A DNA stretch of 43,308 nucleotides from the NCBI GenBank assembly GCA_025354795.1, contig JANXMF010000076.1:1-43308 (forward strand), read 5' to 3'. Position 1 is the stretch's first letter. Every line of letters begins with the position of its first letter. The notes below the pieces were generated by a model, which made no database searches, was not told where the DNA came from, and was given only the letters and a program-made list of their open reading frames with translations. This document shows positions 24,497 to 33,111 of the stretch, one piece after another. This DNA comes from Pseudobdellovibrionaceae bacterium (GTDB lineage: Bacteria; Bdellovibrionota; Bdellovibrionia; Bdellovibrionales; UBA1609). The position numbers were made by a program, and so were the translations under genes.

Positions 24497-24597
24497 AGCA
24501 CTCCGCTCTCAACCGCAAAGCACAATAATTCTCTCCGCTTGTGCTTGGTCGGCAATTTGATACAACCAGCCCTTGTTCAAATTCTGAGGAGGCCCCA

Positions 24598-27270
24598 TTG
24601 AGAATACTCTTACTTGCCGCTTTGTTCACTCTAACTCTGGCGGGATGCAAATCCACGTCGCCAACTGCCACCCCCGAGGTGACGTCCCCAGCCGAAGGAT
24701 CGTCGAACCTCTCGGCGACTGAAGCCCAAAGCCGGGCGGCCCGTGTGAGCGCGGTTCAATACCAATTGCAGGTGACTTTGCCGGAAACCGATAAAAGCTA
24801 TTCCGGAAAGAGCGAAATTCACTTTGATCTAAGCGACAACAGCCGATCGCTGCGTCTTGATTTCTTCGAAGGCCAAGTGGCGCATATGACCTTGAATGAT
24901 CAGACCATTGCTCCGGACGCTAAAAAAACTTATTGGATCGAATTGCCCGCGCATCTGTTGCGTAAAGGCGGCAACACCGTAAAAATTGATTTTACCCATG
25001 ACTATTCGCACCAAGGTCAAGGTTTGCATCAGTTTGTAGATCCCGAGACTAAACAAGTCTTTCTCTACACCCAGTTTGAAACCTTTGACGCCAATCGTTT
25101 TATGCCGTGTTTTGATCAGCCCGACTTACGCGCGACTCTGGCGCTCACCGTCGACGCCCCTGCCGCTTGGCAAGTAATCAGCACTTCGCAAGAGACGAGT
25201 GCCGCCGTGCAGTCGAATCACCGCAAGCTTTGGACGTTTCCCGCCACACCCCCAATCGCCACCTACCTGTTTTCCTTGCATGCCGGCCCTTACCAAGTGT
25301 GGACCGATCGCTTTGAAAATATGCCGCTTCGACTTTTTGCGCGACCCGCAATGGCAAAGTACGTGCATCCGAAAGATTGGTTCACGATCACCAAACAAGG
25401 TTTGAAGTTTTACAATTCCTTCTTCGCGTACCGCTACCCGTTTAAAAAATATGACCAAATCGTGGTGCCGGAGTTCAATGCAGGCGCGATGGAAAATGTT
25501 GCCGCCGTGACTTTCACTGAACAAACGTTGCAACGTTCCATGCCAACCCGCGCACAGCGCCGCCACCTTGCAGGAATTATTCTGCACGAAATGGCGCATA
25601 TGTGGTTTGGCGATATCGTCACCATGCGCTGGTGGAATAACCTCTGGCTGAACGAGAGCTTTGCGACATTTATGGCTTCGCTGTCCATGGCGCAAGCGAC
25701 TGAGTTTAAAGAGGCGTGGCAAGACTTTCACGACGAAAAGAACTGGGCGTACTGGGAAGACGGACTCGTCACCACCCATCCGATTGAAGCCCCGGTTGGG
25801 AGCGTAAAGGAAGCGTTCGCCACTTTCGATGGTATTACCTATGGCAAAGGCGCCAGCGTGTTGCGCCAGCTCTACACTTACATGTCGCCGGAGAAATTTA
25901 AAAAAGGCTTACAGAATTATATTCAAGCTTACGCCTTTAAAAATGCCGATCTCAAACAGTTTGTCGACATGTTGCAGGCTCAGAGCGAAAAGGACTTAAA
26001 TCTGTGGGCCGATCGCTGGCTCAAGCAAAGTGGTCCGGACCAGTTAAGCGCTAAATGGACTTGCAATGGCGATTCGCTAGAAAACATCACTTTGACCACA
26101 ACGCCTAAAAATCCCAGCGCCGGACCCACCGAGTTCCGTCCGCAAGTGATTCATGTGGCCTTGTTCAAACCTCAAGACAAAAAATTTAGCCAACCCATCG
26201 TCATGGATGTGGAAATGAAAAAATCCGGGCAGCTCATTGTCGGCCATTGGCCATGCCCGGCTTTTGTTTATCCCAACTATCAAGACGATGGTTACGCGCA
26301 GGTTTCGCTCGACAGCGTGAGTTTGAAATATGCAAAAGAAAACTTGAGCCGTGTTCACGATCCACTTCTGCGGACTATGATATGGAATGACATGTGGCAA
26401 ATGGTGCGGGACACGCAAATGCCGCTCAGTGACTACATTCAAATTGTAGAGCAACATTTTCCGGTCGAGAACGACGAGATGCTGCTTAATGACATCGTCG
26501 GCACCATTTCGGGCCGTCGTGGCGAGCACGGCACTACTCTTCAGTATTGGCCTATGCAAACTCCTACTGGCATAGCCAGCCGCATGAAATTTATCGGCGA
26601 AATGGAAGCCCAATATTTGAAACACATTCAAATGGCCGCGGCCGGTTCGGATTTGCAGAAATTCTGGTTTGACAGCTATGCGAGCGTCGCCCAAACCGAA
26701 AAGGCGTTGGCGCAATTGGTGAGCTGGTCAAAGCAACCCAAAATCAACGCCAAATTTGCGTTGGATCTCGATCGCCGTTGGGCCTTGGCCCGTCAGTTGG
26801 CGCGTTTTCAGCACCCCGCAGCCGCCGGATTGATCACCCAACTTAAGCGCGAAGATCCTTCGGAACGCGGTAAGAAATCGGCACTCTCGACCGAAGCCGT
26901 GCAGCCCAATATAGAAGTTAAACGCAAATGGGTGCAAATGGTGGAAACCGCCAAGCCGGCGGTCTCTTTCGCTGAAGCCCGCACGGTCATTGGCAATTTG
27001 TTTCCGCTGGGTCAAGAGGATTTGGCCAAACCTTTTGCCAACGACTTTTATACCTACATCAGCAAATACGGAAATTCAGAAGACGAAATATTTGTGAACA
27101 CCATCGCCCGCAATATGTCGCCGCTGTTTTGCGAAGAGCCAGGCTCTGGACGCATGAAGGAATTTTTAAAGACCGGTACTAAATTTTCGCCTAGCGTACA
27201 TAAACAGCTGAGGGTGCAACTACAGGAAGACGAACGCTGTCAGAGCATTCGCGCTTCGAGTAAACTTTAA
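24598..27270 (+). CDS. M1-family aminopeptidase, lipoprotein
   Basis: A zinc aminopeptidase of 890 residues. I take the TTG at 24598 as start: GAGGAGG lies 5 bp upstream and it yields a perfect lipoprotein signal (ILLLAALFTLTLAGC). The track start adds a polar 19-residue extension. The M1 exopeptidase motif GAMEN is at about 297, and HEMAH at 330-334 plus Glu353 form the HExxH-18-E zinc site. The C-terminal half is helical, ERAP1-C-like. The order and length match the PepN/ERAP group. Membrane-anchored extracytoplasmic peptide degradation is inferred. It ends convergently with the S41 peptidase gene, the two stops overlapping by 4 bp. Confidence 0.93.
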   Translation: MRILLLAALFTLTLAGCKSTSPTATPEVTSPAEGSSNLSATEAQSRAARVSAVQYQLQVTLPETDKSYSGKSEIHFDLSDNSRSLRLDFFEGQVAHMTLNDQTIAPDAKKTYWIELPAHLLRKGGNTVKIDFTHDYSHQGQGLHQFVDPETKQVFLYTQFETFDANRFMPCFDQPDLRATLALTVDAPAAWQVISTSQETSAAVQSNHRKLWTFPATPPIATYLFSLHAGPYQVWTDRFENMPLRLFARPAMAKYVHPKDWFTITKQGLKFYNSFFAYRYPFKKYDQIVVPEFNAGAMENVAAVTFTEQTLQRSMPTRAQRRHLAGIILHEMAHMWFGDIVTMRWWNNLWLNESFATFMASLSMAQATEFKEAWQDFHDEKNWAYWEDGLVTTHPIEAPVGSVKEAFATFDGITYGKGASVLRQLYTYMSPEKFKKGLQNYIQAYAFKNADLKQFVDMLQAQSEKDLNLWADRWLKQSGPDQLSAKWTCNGDSLENITLTTTPKNPSAGPTEFRPQVIHVALFKPQDKKFSQPIVMDVEMKKSGQLIVGHWPCPAFVYPNYQDDGYAQVSLDSVSLKYAKENLSRVHDPLLRTMIWNDMWQMVRDTQMPLSDYIQIVEQHFPVENDEMLLNDIVGTISGRRGEHGTTLQYWPMQTPTGIASRMKFIGEMEAQYLKHIQMAAAGSDLQKFWFDSYASVAQTEKALAQLVSWSKQPKINAKFALDLDRRWALARQLARFQHPAAAGLITQLKREDPSERGKKSALSTEAVQPNIEVKRKWVQMVETAKPAVSFAEARTVIGNLFPLGQEDLAKPFANDFYTYISKYGNSEDEIFVNTIARNMSPLFCEEPGSGRMKEFLKTGTKFSPSVHKQLRVQLQEDERCQSIRASSKL

Positions 27271-28391
27271 TTGTTTTGTTTAATGCGCTGAAGCGCGGCC
27301 GCCAGTGCGTCCTCATTCTCGGGGACGCGCTGGTCTGGACTATAGCCGATTTTCTCAGGGTTACGGCGATCCCTAAATTCGCTACGCATAGTACTCAACG
27401 AAACCACCACATGGGAATTCGGCAAACGCACTCTTCCGAGTTCGCCATATTCCACCATGCCGCGCGAATTTTCCCCCACAAGTACCCGGTGTGGCAGCTT
27501 CTCTAGCGCCTGCAAAGTGTTCTCGCACGCCGAAGCACAGCGCTTGTCGATCAACACATAGATATTTTCTGCAAAGGCCCTCGTCACAGGAACCTCGGCA
27601 TAGGTTTCAACCGCTACACTCGGAAAAGCATGCGCTTTGGCCCGCTTCATCCACTCCAAGAGACGCTGGCGGCGCACTTCCTGATAGGGCCCTGGTGTCC
27701 GACCATTGTGTAAGCTTCTAGCATTTTGATAAGCGATGTCATTGGCTTGTAGAGCGAACGCTTCGGGTGTTTGTATCCAGGTGCGCCCGCGAATCGGTGC
27801 CGGTACATTCACATCGCGCGCAAGACCATAGAGGACGCGCGCCATTTCAATGCCCATGGAGTCATCGCCGCCGCTATTCCCGCGCAGGTCGATAATAAAT
27901 GGCTTACCTTGAGCGTGCAAAGCTTGAATTGCCGATAAAAATCCTTCCCATTCCCGATCTGCTTCGTCGGCGAAATGCGCGAGGCCCACTACTGCCACCG
28001 GCTGTGATCCCGCTCGGCGCCACTCGATGACCCATGGCTTGCTTTGATCGTTAATATTTGCGCCCGCATGCCCCGGAACTGGATTGGCACCACACCTGTT
28101 AAAATCAATATTCGCCGCCAAATGGCTATCCGCTACCTGCTCAAACGCCTCGGCCAAAGCCAAGCACAGGGCTTCGGAGTCCGAAACCGCAGGGGCAAAC
28201 GAATCCAGGGCGGCAAGCAACGACGGAGGTCCGGCATAAGCCAGTTGCACCGCGGATTTTAGCAGTTGCAGATCTTCCTTCACGTCAGCCGCACTAAAAT
28301 GTGCAACAGCCGTGAAATCAGAAGTGGGTTCAAAGAGGAGGCTCTGAGCCTCAGCCACGGAAAACATAAAAAGTAGGGGAAGGAAGCGCAT
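27267..28391 (-). CDS. Exported S41-family (C-terminal processing/tricorn-type) peptidase
   Basis: A 374-residue protein from the ATG at 28391; the track's two preceding GTG codons lack support. A signal peptide (MRFLPLLFMFSVAEA) is followed by a short N-terminal domain. The S41 catalytic core then holds FIIDLRGNSGGDDSMGIEMA (the strand and oxyanion loop) and IYVLIDKRCASACENTLQAL, with the likely nucleophile Ser in CASAC. No PDZ domain is visible, so it is unlike CtpA and closer to the small tail-domain S41 proteins. Substrates are unknown. It sits beside the M1 peptidase gene on the opposite strand. Confidence 0.87.
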   Translation of the reverse strand: MRFLPLLFMFSVAEAQSLLFEPTSDFTAVAHFSAADVKEDLQLLKSAVQLAYAGPPSLLAALDSFAPAVSDSEALCLALAEAFEQVADSHLAANIDFNRCGANPVPGHAGANINDQSKPWVIEWRRAGSQPVAVVGLAHFADEADREWEGFLSAIQALHAQGKPFIIDLRGNSGGDDSMGIEMARVLYGLARDVNVPAPIRGRTWIQTPEAFALQANDIAYQNARSLHNGRTPGPYQEVRRQRLLEWMKRAKAHAFPSVAVETYAEVPVTRAFAENIYVLIDKRCASACENTLQALEKLPHRVLVGENSRGMVEYGELGRVRLPNSHVVVSLSTMRSEFRDRRNPEKIGYSPDQRVPENEDALAAALQRIKQNN

Positions 28392-28422
28392 CACCACACC
28401 CGCAAATATGCGAACCTTGTGC

Positions 28423-29880
28423 CTAGGGAATGCAGTCGCGCAGTAAGCCCTGAGAGCAGCGGGCGCGAATATGCTCGCTGATCATTGTCCATATATTGAC
28501 GTCTTTGGAATTAATACCCGATTCCGCGTGGGCGAGGCCCGCGAGTTTGCGTGGATCTTTGGAGTGGCCAGGCAAGAATTGACTCCAGTCCAGACCCGAC
28601 TCGCTCGCAGGTTCGCGACCGCCGCCGTAACCTGAAAATCCCTCACCGGGATTCAACGCCGCTTGCTGACTATAACCGCCACCACCGGATTCGTTGCCCA
28701 AATTGAAGCTCTTTGCGGGCGGTGCCGCCGCTGGGGGCGCTACCGCTGCCAAACTAGCGCCTTGGCCGCCGCCTCCGCCACCTGAAAATCCGCCCCCGCC
28801 CGGTACACTCGCAATCGTCGGCGCGCCACTGGGCGCCGCTGCAACCACCGCTTTCGCCGCACCCGCATTGTCGGCGTTTTCGGCGGGATTGAATGCACCC
28901 TTAGCCGCGCCGCCAGGTCCATCGCCATCCATCGCCACTTTTGCAAAGGGTATTGGCGGACTCGTGGGCGCCAGCGGTTGAGCTGGACAACTGCCACCAA
29001 CCATAGCGGGATTGGAGCAATCCGCTGCGGGCAATCCGGCGTCGGTGGGATTGGGATTGAACGGCTGCTGATCTTGGGCCAGATATTGATTCAGAAGATT
29101 CGAGCCCATCCCGGCAATCGCGGCGATGTCGCTAAAGCTCATCGGATGACTTGATCTGGGGGTGGAATCGCTGCTCGAGGTTTTCCTCAGTGCGTCCGCA
29201 GCCTTTTCGGTGTCGCGTATCGCGGCTTGTAAGTTGGAGCGCAAATCTTGCTCCGAGTAGCGAGTGCAGGCCTTCTCATAATCCGCTATCTGCCGATTCG
29301 CCTCAGCGGCATCGGCACTCTTTAATTTGCTCACTACCTTCTTCATTTCGTCGATCTGAAAGAGACAAGCATCCTTACGGCCAAGACATTCACCGACAAC
29401 TCCGAAGATAAACACAGTCTTAAGCGAACTTCGGCTAAGTCCGATTTCGGCAACCCGTTTTAGGCTGTCCCCGTTTTGGCTGTCTGAGCTCAATGATTTT
29501 TTGGCATCGTGGGCGTCGCCGGGAGGCAGGTTGCAACGATCCATATCCTTGGCCTCACAACAGCCATTGGCGTTTTCTTGCAAGCTTTTCAAACCACCCA
29601 TCGCCGCACTAGTCTTTTCACTCGCACTTCCGCTGCTTTGCCAATAACTGGAGGCTGCGGGAAGGGCATTGCCATCAGAAGCATTGCATCCTGTGGCATT
29701 GCTATGGGCACGGCAAAAACCAACTTTAAAAGGAGTGCATTCCTTTGAGCTTTCGTTTTGTTTGCATTCCGGAGTATTGTCGCGATAGGCAGGCCAGGTA
29801 CCAGACCCAGCCGCAGAACCAAATCGCGGCCAAAGCCCGATTGAAACCAGCGCAATGGAAAGTGGGACAATTACTCGCAT
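28423..29880 (-). CDS. Large exported low-complexity protein of unknown function
   Basis: A 485-residue protein from Met20 of the track ORF, where a signal peptide begins (MRVIVPLSIALVSIG...GSAAG). The N-terminal 150 residues are polar with about ten cysteines (CCEAKDMDRCNLP), suggesting disulfides or metal binding. Next is a Lys/Ala helical part (KKVVSKLKSADAAEANRQIA). Residues about 270-420 are rich in Pro, Ala, Gly and Ser, with PGGGGFSGGGGGGQGA. The C-terminal 60 residues are ordinary (VNIWTMISEHIRARCSQGLL). No domain is recognised. The periplasm or outer surface is the likely location. Strand assignment is supported by the signal peptide; the opposite-strand ORFs are artefacts of the GC-rich repeats. 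Confidence 0.75.
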   Translation of the reverse strand: MRVIVPLSIALVSIGLWPRFGSAAGSGTWPAYRDNTPECKQNESSKECTPFKVGFCRAHSNATGCNASDGNALPAASSYWQSSGSASEKTSAAMGGLKSLQENANGCCEAKDMDRCNLPPGDAHDAKKSLSSDSQNGDSLKRVAEIGLSRSSLKTVFIFGVVGECLGRKDACLFQIDEMKKVVSKLKSADAAEANRQIADYEKACTRYSEQDLRSNLQAAIRDTEKAADALRKTSSSDSTPRSSHPMSFSDIAAIAGMGSNLLNQYLAQDQQPFNPNPTDAGLPAADCSNPAMVGGSCPAQPLAPTSPPIPFAKVAMDGDGPGGAAKGAFNPAENADNAGAAKAVVAAAPSGAPTIASVPGGGGFSGGGGGGQGASLAAVAPPAAAPPAKSFNLGNESGGGGYSQQAALNPGEGFSGYGGGREPASESGLDWSQFLPGHSKDPRKLAGLAHAESGINSKDVNIWTMISEHIRARCSQGLLRDCIP

Positions 29881-29975
29881 CTCTTTATTGTACACAGTGG
29901 CGGTAAAAACTGAACCAGACCTTAGTGAGTGTCGCAAAATGAGACAGTCAAAAACCTAGCAAATAACTTAGTGCA

Positions 29976-30710
29976 CTAATAATTCCAGCGCGCGGCAATC
30001 TCTGTCCCGCCGGAGATTGGAATCGGCACTATCTGGACCCGTTCGCCACCCTGACCAACACTATGCTGGGAGTAATAAATCCCGTAAGCACAAGTGAGCC
30101 CAATGGTGGCACCCGCTACTACATCGTGCACATGGTGCTGATGGTCGTTGATTCGGCTATAGGCTACAAAGGTCGCCATCGCCATTGCCGGCGCGCCATA
30201 ATACCATCCATGCTCAGCCGCGACGACGCCCGCAAACGCGAAAGCCGTGGTCGCATGGCCCGAGGGAAAACTGTTGCGCACATTCGCATCATAGGGCCGC
30301 GGTTCGCGAATGGTGTACTTCAAAACCGTGGTGATCAGTGCCGAGTAAACGGTGGCCTCCACCATCACGAGACTGCGTTCGAAACCCTTAGGCACCCCGC
30401 TCCAGTAAGCCAAACCCATGCCTCCAACATAGAGTGCATTGGGCACCAGCTGCCCCAAGGCATCGCCGTACTTTGACGAAGCTCCGAGCGGCTTTTGTTG
30501 AACGGTGGTGATTTCGAAGGGATCTTCCACGGACTCGTGGCTCGCCAGCACAGCCAGAGTCAAACCCGTTCCGCTGAGCAAAATCCAACGGGAGTCGGTG
30601 GTGATCGGTGACTTAAGATCTTCCACCAAGCTGGCGTTTGCCATTGGCATAAAAATCGGTATCATCAAAACGACGCTCAAACATTTCTTGAACAACAAGG
30701 TCACTCCCAC
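29976..30710 (-). CDS. PAP2-family phosphatase A
   Basis: A 244-residue member of the PAP2/haloperoxidase superfamily with a signal peptide (FKKCLSVVLMIPIFMPMANA). The three phosphatase motifs are present: KYTIREPRP, FPSGHATTAF and SRINDHQHHVHDVVAG. The His residues in the second and third motifs are catalytic in the family. Substrates are probably lipid phosphates such as undecaprenyl diphosphate, phosphatidylglycerol phosphate or lipid A. The start is uncertain: the track uses a GTG, and a TTG five codons in fits GGGAG better. The start lies only 14 bp from that of the divergent second PAP2 gene. Confidence 0.88.
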   Translation of the reverse strand: MGVTLLFKKCLSVVLMIPIFMPMANASLVEDLKSPITTDSRWILLSGTGLTLAVLASHESVEDPFEITTVQQKPLGASSKYGDALGQLVPNALYVGGMGLAYWSGVPKGFERSLVMVEATVYSALITTVLKYTIREPRPYDANVRNSFPSGHATTAFAFAGVVAAEHGWYYGAPAMAMATFVAYSRINDHQHHVHDVVAGATIGLTCAYGIYYSQHSVGQGGERVQIVPIPISGGTEIAARWNY

Positions 30711-30724
30711 TTGACGACTCTATT

Positions 30725-31630
30725 ATGCGCGCCATTTGCTTAACAACGATTTTATTTTTGACCGGCATGCGTGGGCACGCCGAGGAGCGTATCCCGTTGC
30801 TCTCCGTTGTCACCGAAGTCCCCACCACGACTCTCGATACTTTTGAATATTCCTTTACCAAGCGCAGCCTTCCCGCCTGGGCGGTAATTCTCACTACCAG
30901 CGCGGCGTTTTACCACTACGACGAGGACCTCCTCAAAGCTGCAAAGAGCGATGGCCGGCGCTGGGGGCTTGGCAATTCGGACACCACCAAAACAGTAGTG
31001 CATGGCTTTGGCTTTGACCTTCTCCGACTGCCGAGCGACACCGGATCGGCGCTTTATTTTTTGGGCGACGGCTGGACGCACTTTCTGATGAGCTTTAGTT
31101 TCTTGGGCACTGGCTACTTCTCGGGCGCCAATCGTCCCTACAATACAGGACTTGAAATTATCCACGGCATGATCACCTCGACTGTGATCAGTCAGGCACT
31201 TAAGCGCGCGACCGGTCGCGAAAGCCCCAGCGTTTCCAGCGCACCGCGCGGAAAATGGCGGCCCTTTCCGAGTGTGACGGGTTATCAGGCGCACACCCCG
31301 ATGTACGACGCGTTTCCGAGTGGGCATATTATGACGGCGACGCTGACGTTTACGATTATCAATGAGAATTATCCGGAGTATTTCAAATACGTAGCGCCGG
31401 CGGAAGCACTGTGGCTGACGGTGCTTGGTTTTCAGATGATGAACAATGGTGTGCACTGGGCCAGTGATTACCCCCTCGGCATCGGCATCGGTTATGCGGT
31501 GGGAAAAATGTCGGCGCATTTGGCTCAACGGCATAAGCAAGAGGGGGCGGCCAGGAGCGCAAGTCAGTGGATGATTTATCCCGGCATTGGGCCTGATGGG
31601 CCGGAACTAAACGCACTGTACGCTTTTTAA
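30725..31630 (+). CDS. PAP2-family phosphatase B, divergent from A
   Basis: A 301-residue exported protein (signal MRAICLTTILFLTGMRGHA) with PAP2 motifs KRATGRESP, AFPSGHIMTATLTF and NNGVHWASDYPLGIGIGYAVG. It is larger than gene A and differs throughout, so this is an old duplication or independent acquisition. Its substrate is probably a lipid phosphate in the outer leaflet or periplasm. No ribosome-binding site is visible before the ATG. Because 14 bp separate the two start codons, each promoter must lie inside the other's coding sequence or the transcripts are leaderless. Confidence 0.86.
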   Translation: MRAICLTTILFLTGMRGHAEERIPLLSVVTEVPTTTLDTFEYSFTKRSLPAWAVILTTSAAFYHYDEDLLKAAKSDGRRWGLGNSDTTKTVVHGFGFDLLRLPSDTGSALYFLGDGWTHFLMSFSFLGTGYFSGANRPYNTGLEIIHGMITSTVISQALKRATGRESPSVSSAPRGKWRPFPSVTGYQAHTPMYDAFPSGHIMTATLTFTIINENYPEYFKYVAPAEALWLTVLGFQMMNNGVHWASDYPLGIGIGYAVGKMSAHLAQRHKQEGAARSASQWMIYPGIGPDGPELNALYAF

Positions 31631-31810
31631 GCGCTCGAAAAAACACTGCAGATTGCACAGTCAAGTATGGAAGTGGCGACAAAGCTCAAAGTGACATTTC
31701 ACGCCACCACTTGTAATCAAACTGGGCGCCTCGCCCCTACCTTCGCGGCCCCCGGCCTGCATGCACCTTGCAATTTCCTAAACGCAGAACCTTTAAACAT
31801 GGAGAAACCC

Positions 31811-32164
31811 ATGACCCGCACCGCAAATCCCGCAGCCCTCATTATCTGCATCTTCGCACTGGCTGGCACGGTTTTGTTCTTTCCTTATAGCGAAGGTCCC
31901 GGGCCGTCGCGGGTCGCGCGTATTATACATGGCTTTGTGGGCTTGCCGCTCGAGATTGTCGCGGGAGCGTTGCACGCGGGCGTGGTCGACGTGGTCCTTT
32001 TTGGTAACGCGACCGAACGCCATCAATTTGCGAAGGGTGTCCCCACTCGCTTCGGACAGATGAATTACAGTGTCGACGATTATCTAGCATCGACTTACGG
32101 GTGGTCGGAAGTGCAGATCCATAGCCTTGGTCATCGCTTAGGCTTTTCAAAACTTTGGCACTAG
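31811..32164 (+). CDS. Small membrane-anchored protein of unknown function
   Basis: I start this 117-residue protein at the ATG at 31811, where GGAG stands 6 bp upstream; the track's first 48 residues have no signal-like or conserved character. The N-terminus carries a hydrophobic helix (AALIICIFALAGTVLFFPYS) that works as a signal-anchor. Two amphipathic segments follow (ARIIHGFVGLPLEIVAGALH), then a soluble tail with SVDDYLASTYGWSEVQIHSL. I do not recognise a domain. It follows PAP2 gene B by 180 bp and may be independent. Confidence 0.6.
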   Translation: MTRTANPAALIICIFALAGTVLFFPYSEGPGPSRVARIIHGFVGLPLEIVAGALHAGVVDVVLFGNATERHQFAKGVPTRFGQMNYSVDDYLASTYGWSEVQIHSLGHRLGFSKLWH

Positions 32165-32241
32165 AACCTCACAGGCCTCACCACTACCACCGCAGCAAGA
32201 ATTAGACCTCATGGTTGTTGAGTGCGCCTCGGCTGGTACGA

Positions 32242-33111
32242 CTAGCGCCTCCGGGAAGAGTCGTTGATCGCGGCCGGCGCGGTAATCTGCCGCGCAAAAA
32301 TAATCAACACCAACAATGTCACCACGTAAGGAAGAATTTGCACAAATTGATTGGGTAATTCCACGCCACCCATCGACCTCCCCTGCATTTGAATCTGCAC
32401 GGCATCGGTGAATGCAAAAAACAAACATGCGAAAAAAGTCGGAATGGGTTTCCACGCACCAAAAATCACAGCCGCCAGCGCGATAAATCCGCGACCCGCC
32501 GCCATGTCGCGCACGTAACCACTGCCTTGGCACAAACTCAAATAAACTCCACCCACGCCCGCCAAAACTCCGCCCTCGACCACCGCGCGCAGGCGCACGC
32601 GCTGATAGTCAACACCTTGATTAACCAATGCCGCTGGATTTTCTCCGGCCGCCGACAGGCGAAGACCGTGACGAGTGCTGGTAAATAAAAAATGTAGAGC
32701 CCACAGTACGCATAAGGCCAGTGCAAAAAATGGCCACGTCTGATGGAACGTATTGGCGAGTGCAGGCGTAGAGCCCATGACATTAAACAAAGCCTTGTTG
32801 AGTACCGGAATCAGCCCCGCCGCCAAAAGATTAAACGCGGTGCCCACTACGATCTGATCGCCGTGCCCCCAAATACAAATAAGCGCAAAAATCAGCGACA
32901 CCAAAGCTGAGGCCACAACCCCGGCAGCCACTCCGAGGACCAGCTGTCCACTGAGCGCCACCACCGCGGCGGCGGTAAAAGCCGAGAACAGCAGATTCGC
33001 TTCCAAAGCAATATTGGCAACACCGCTGCGTTCGCTCAGCAAGCCTCCATACGCCGCAAACAAAAGCGGCACCGAAAGCCTCAGTGTGCTCATCAATAGA
33101 TCCACAATCAT
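32242..33111 (-). CDS. BMP-family ABC importer, permease 2
   Basis: A 289-residue permease of the branched-chain/sugar-type (BPD_transp_2) superfamily. The track ORF of 452 residues is too long. The true ATG is at 33111 (MIVDLLMSTLRLSVPLLFAA) and overlaps the stop of permease 1 as ATGA. It has about nine helices; VANIALEANLLFSAFTAAAVVAL is typical of NupQ/YufQ-like permeases. Its gene ends near a basic tail (NDSSRRR). It is the last gene of the four-gene transporter operon. Confidence 0.92.
   Translation of the reverse strand: MIVDLLMSTLRLSVPLLFAAYGGLLSERSGVANIALEANLLFSAFTAAAVVALSGQLVLGVAAGVVASALVSLIFALICIWGHGDQIVVGTAFNLLAAGLIPVLNKALFNVMGSTPALANTFHQTWPFFALALCVLWALHFLFTSTRHGLRLSAAGENPAALVNQGVDYQRVRLRAVVEGGVLAGVGGVYLSLCQGSGYVRDMAAGRGFIALAAVIFGAWKPIPTFFACLFFAFTDAVQIQMQGRSMGGVELPNQFVQILPYVVTLLVLIIFARQITAPAAINDSSRRR

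Noticed and set aside
25126-25779. 217-codon minus-strand ORF within the M1 peptidase
   Set aside because: It is antisense to the GAMEN/HEMAH region and has no independent support.
28694-28981. Ala/Pro-rich plus-strand ORF opposite the low-complexity exported protein
   Set aside because: It arises from the GC-rich repeat tract read backward; the signal peptide supports the minus strand.
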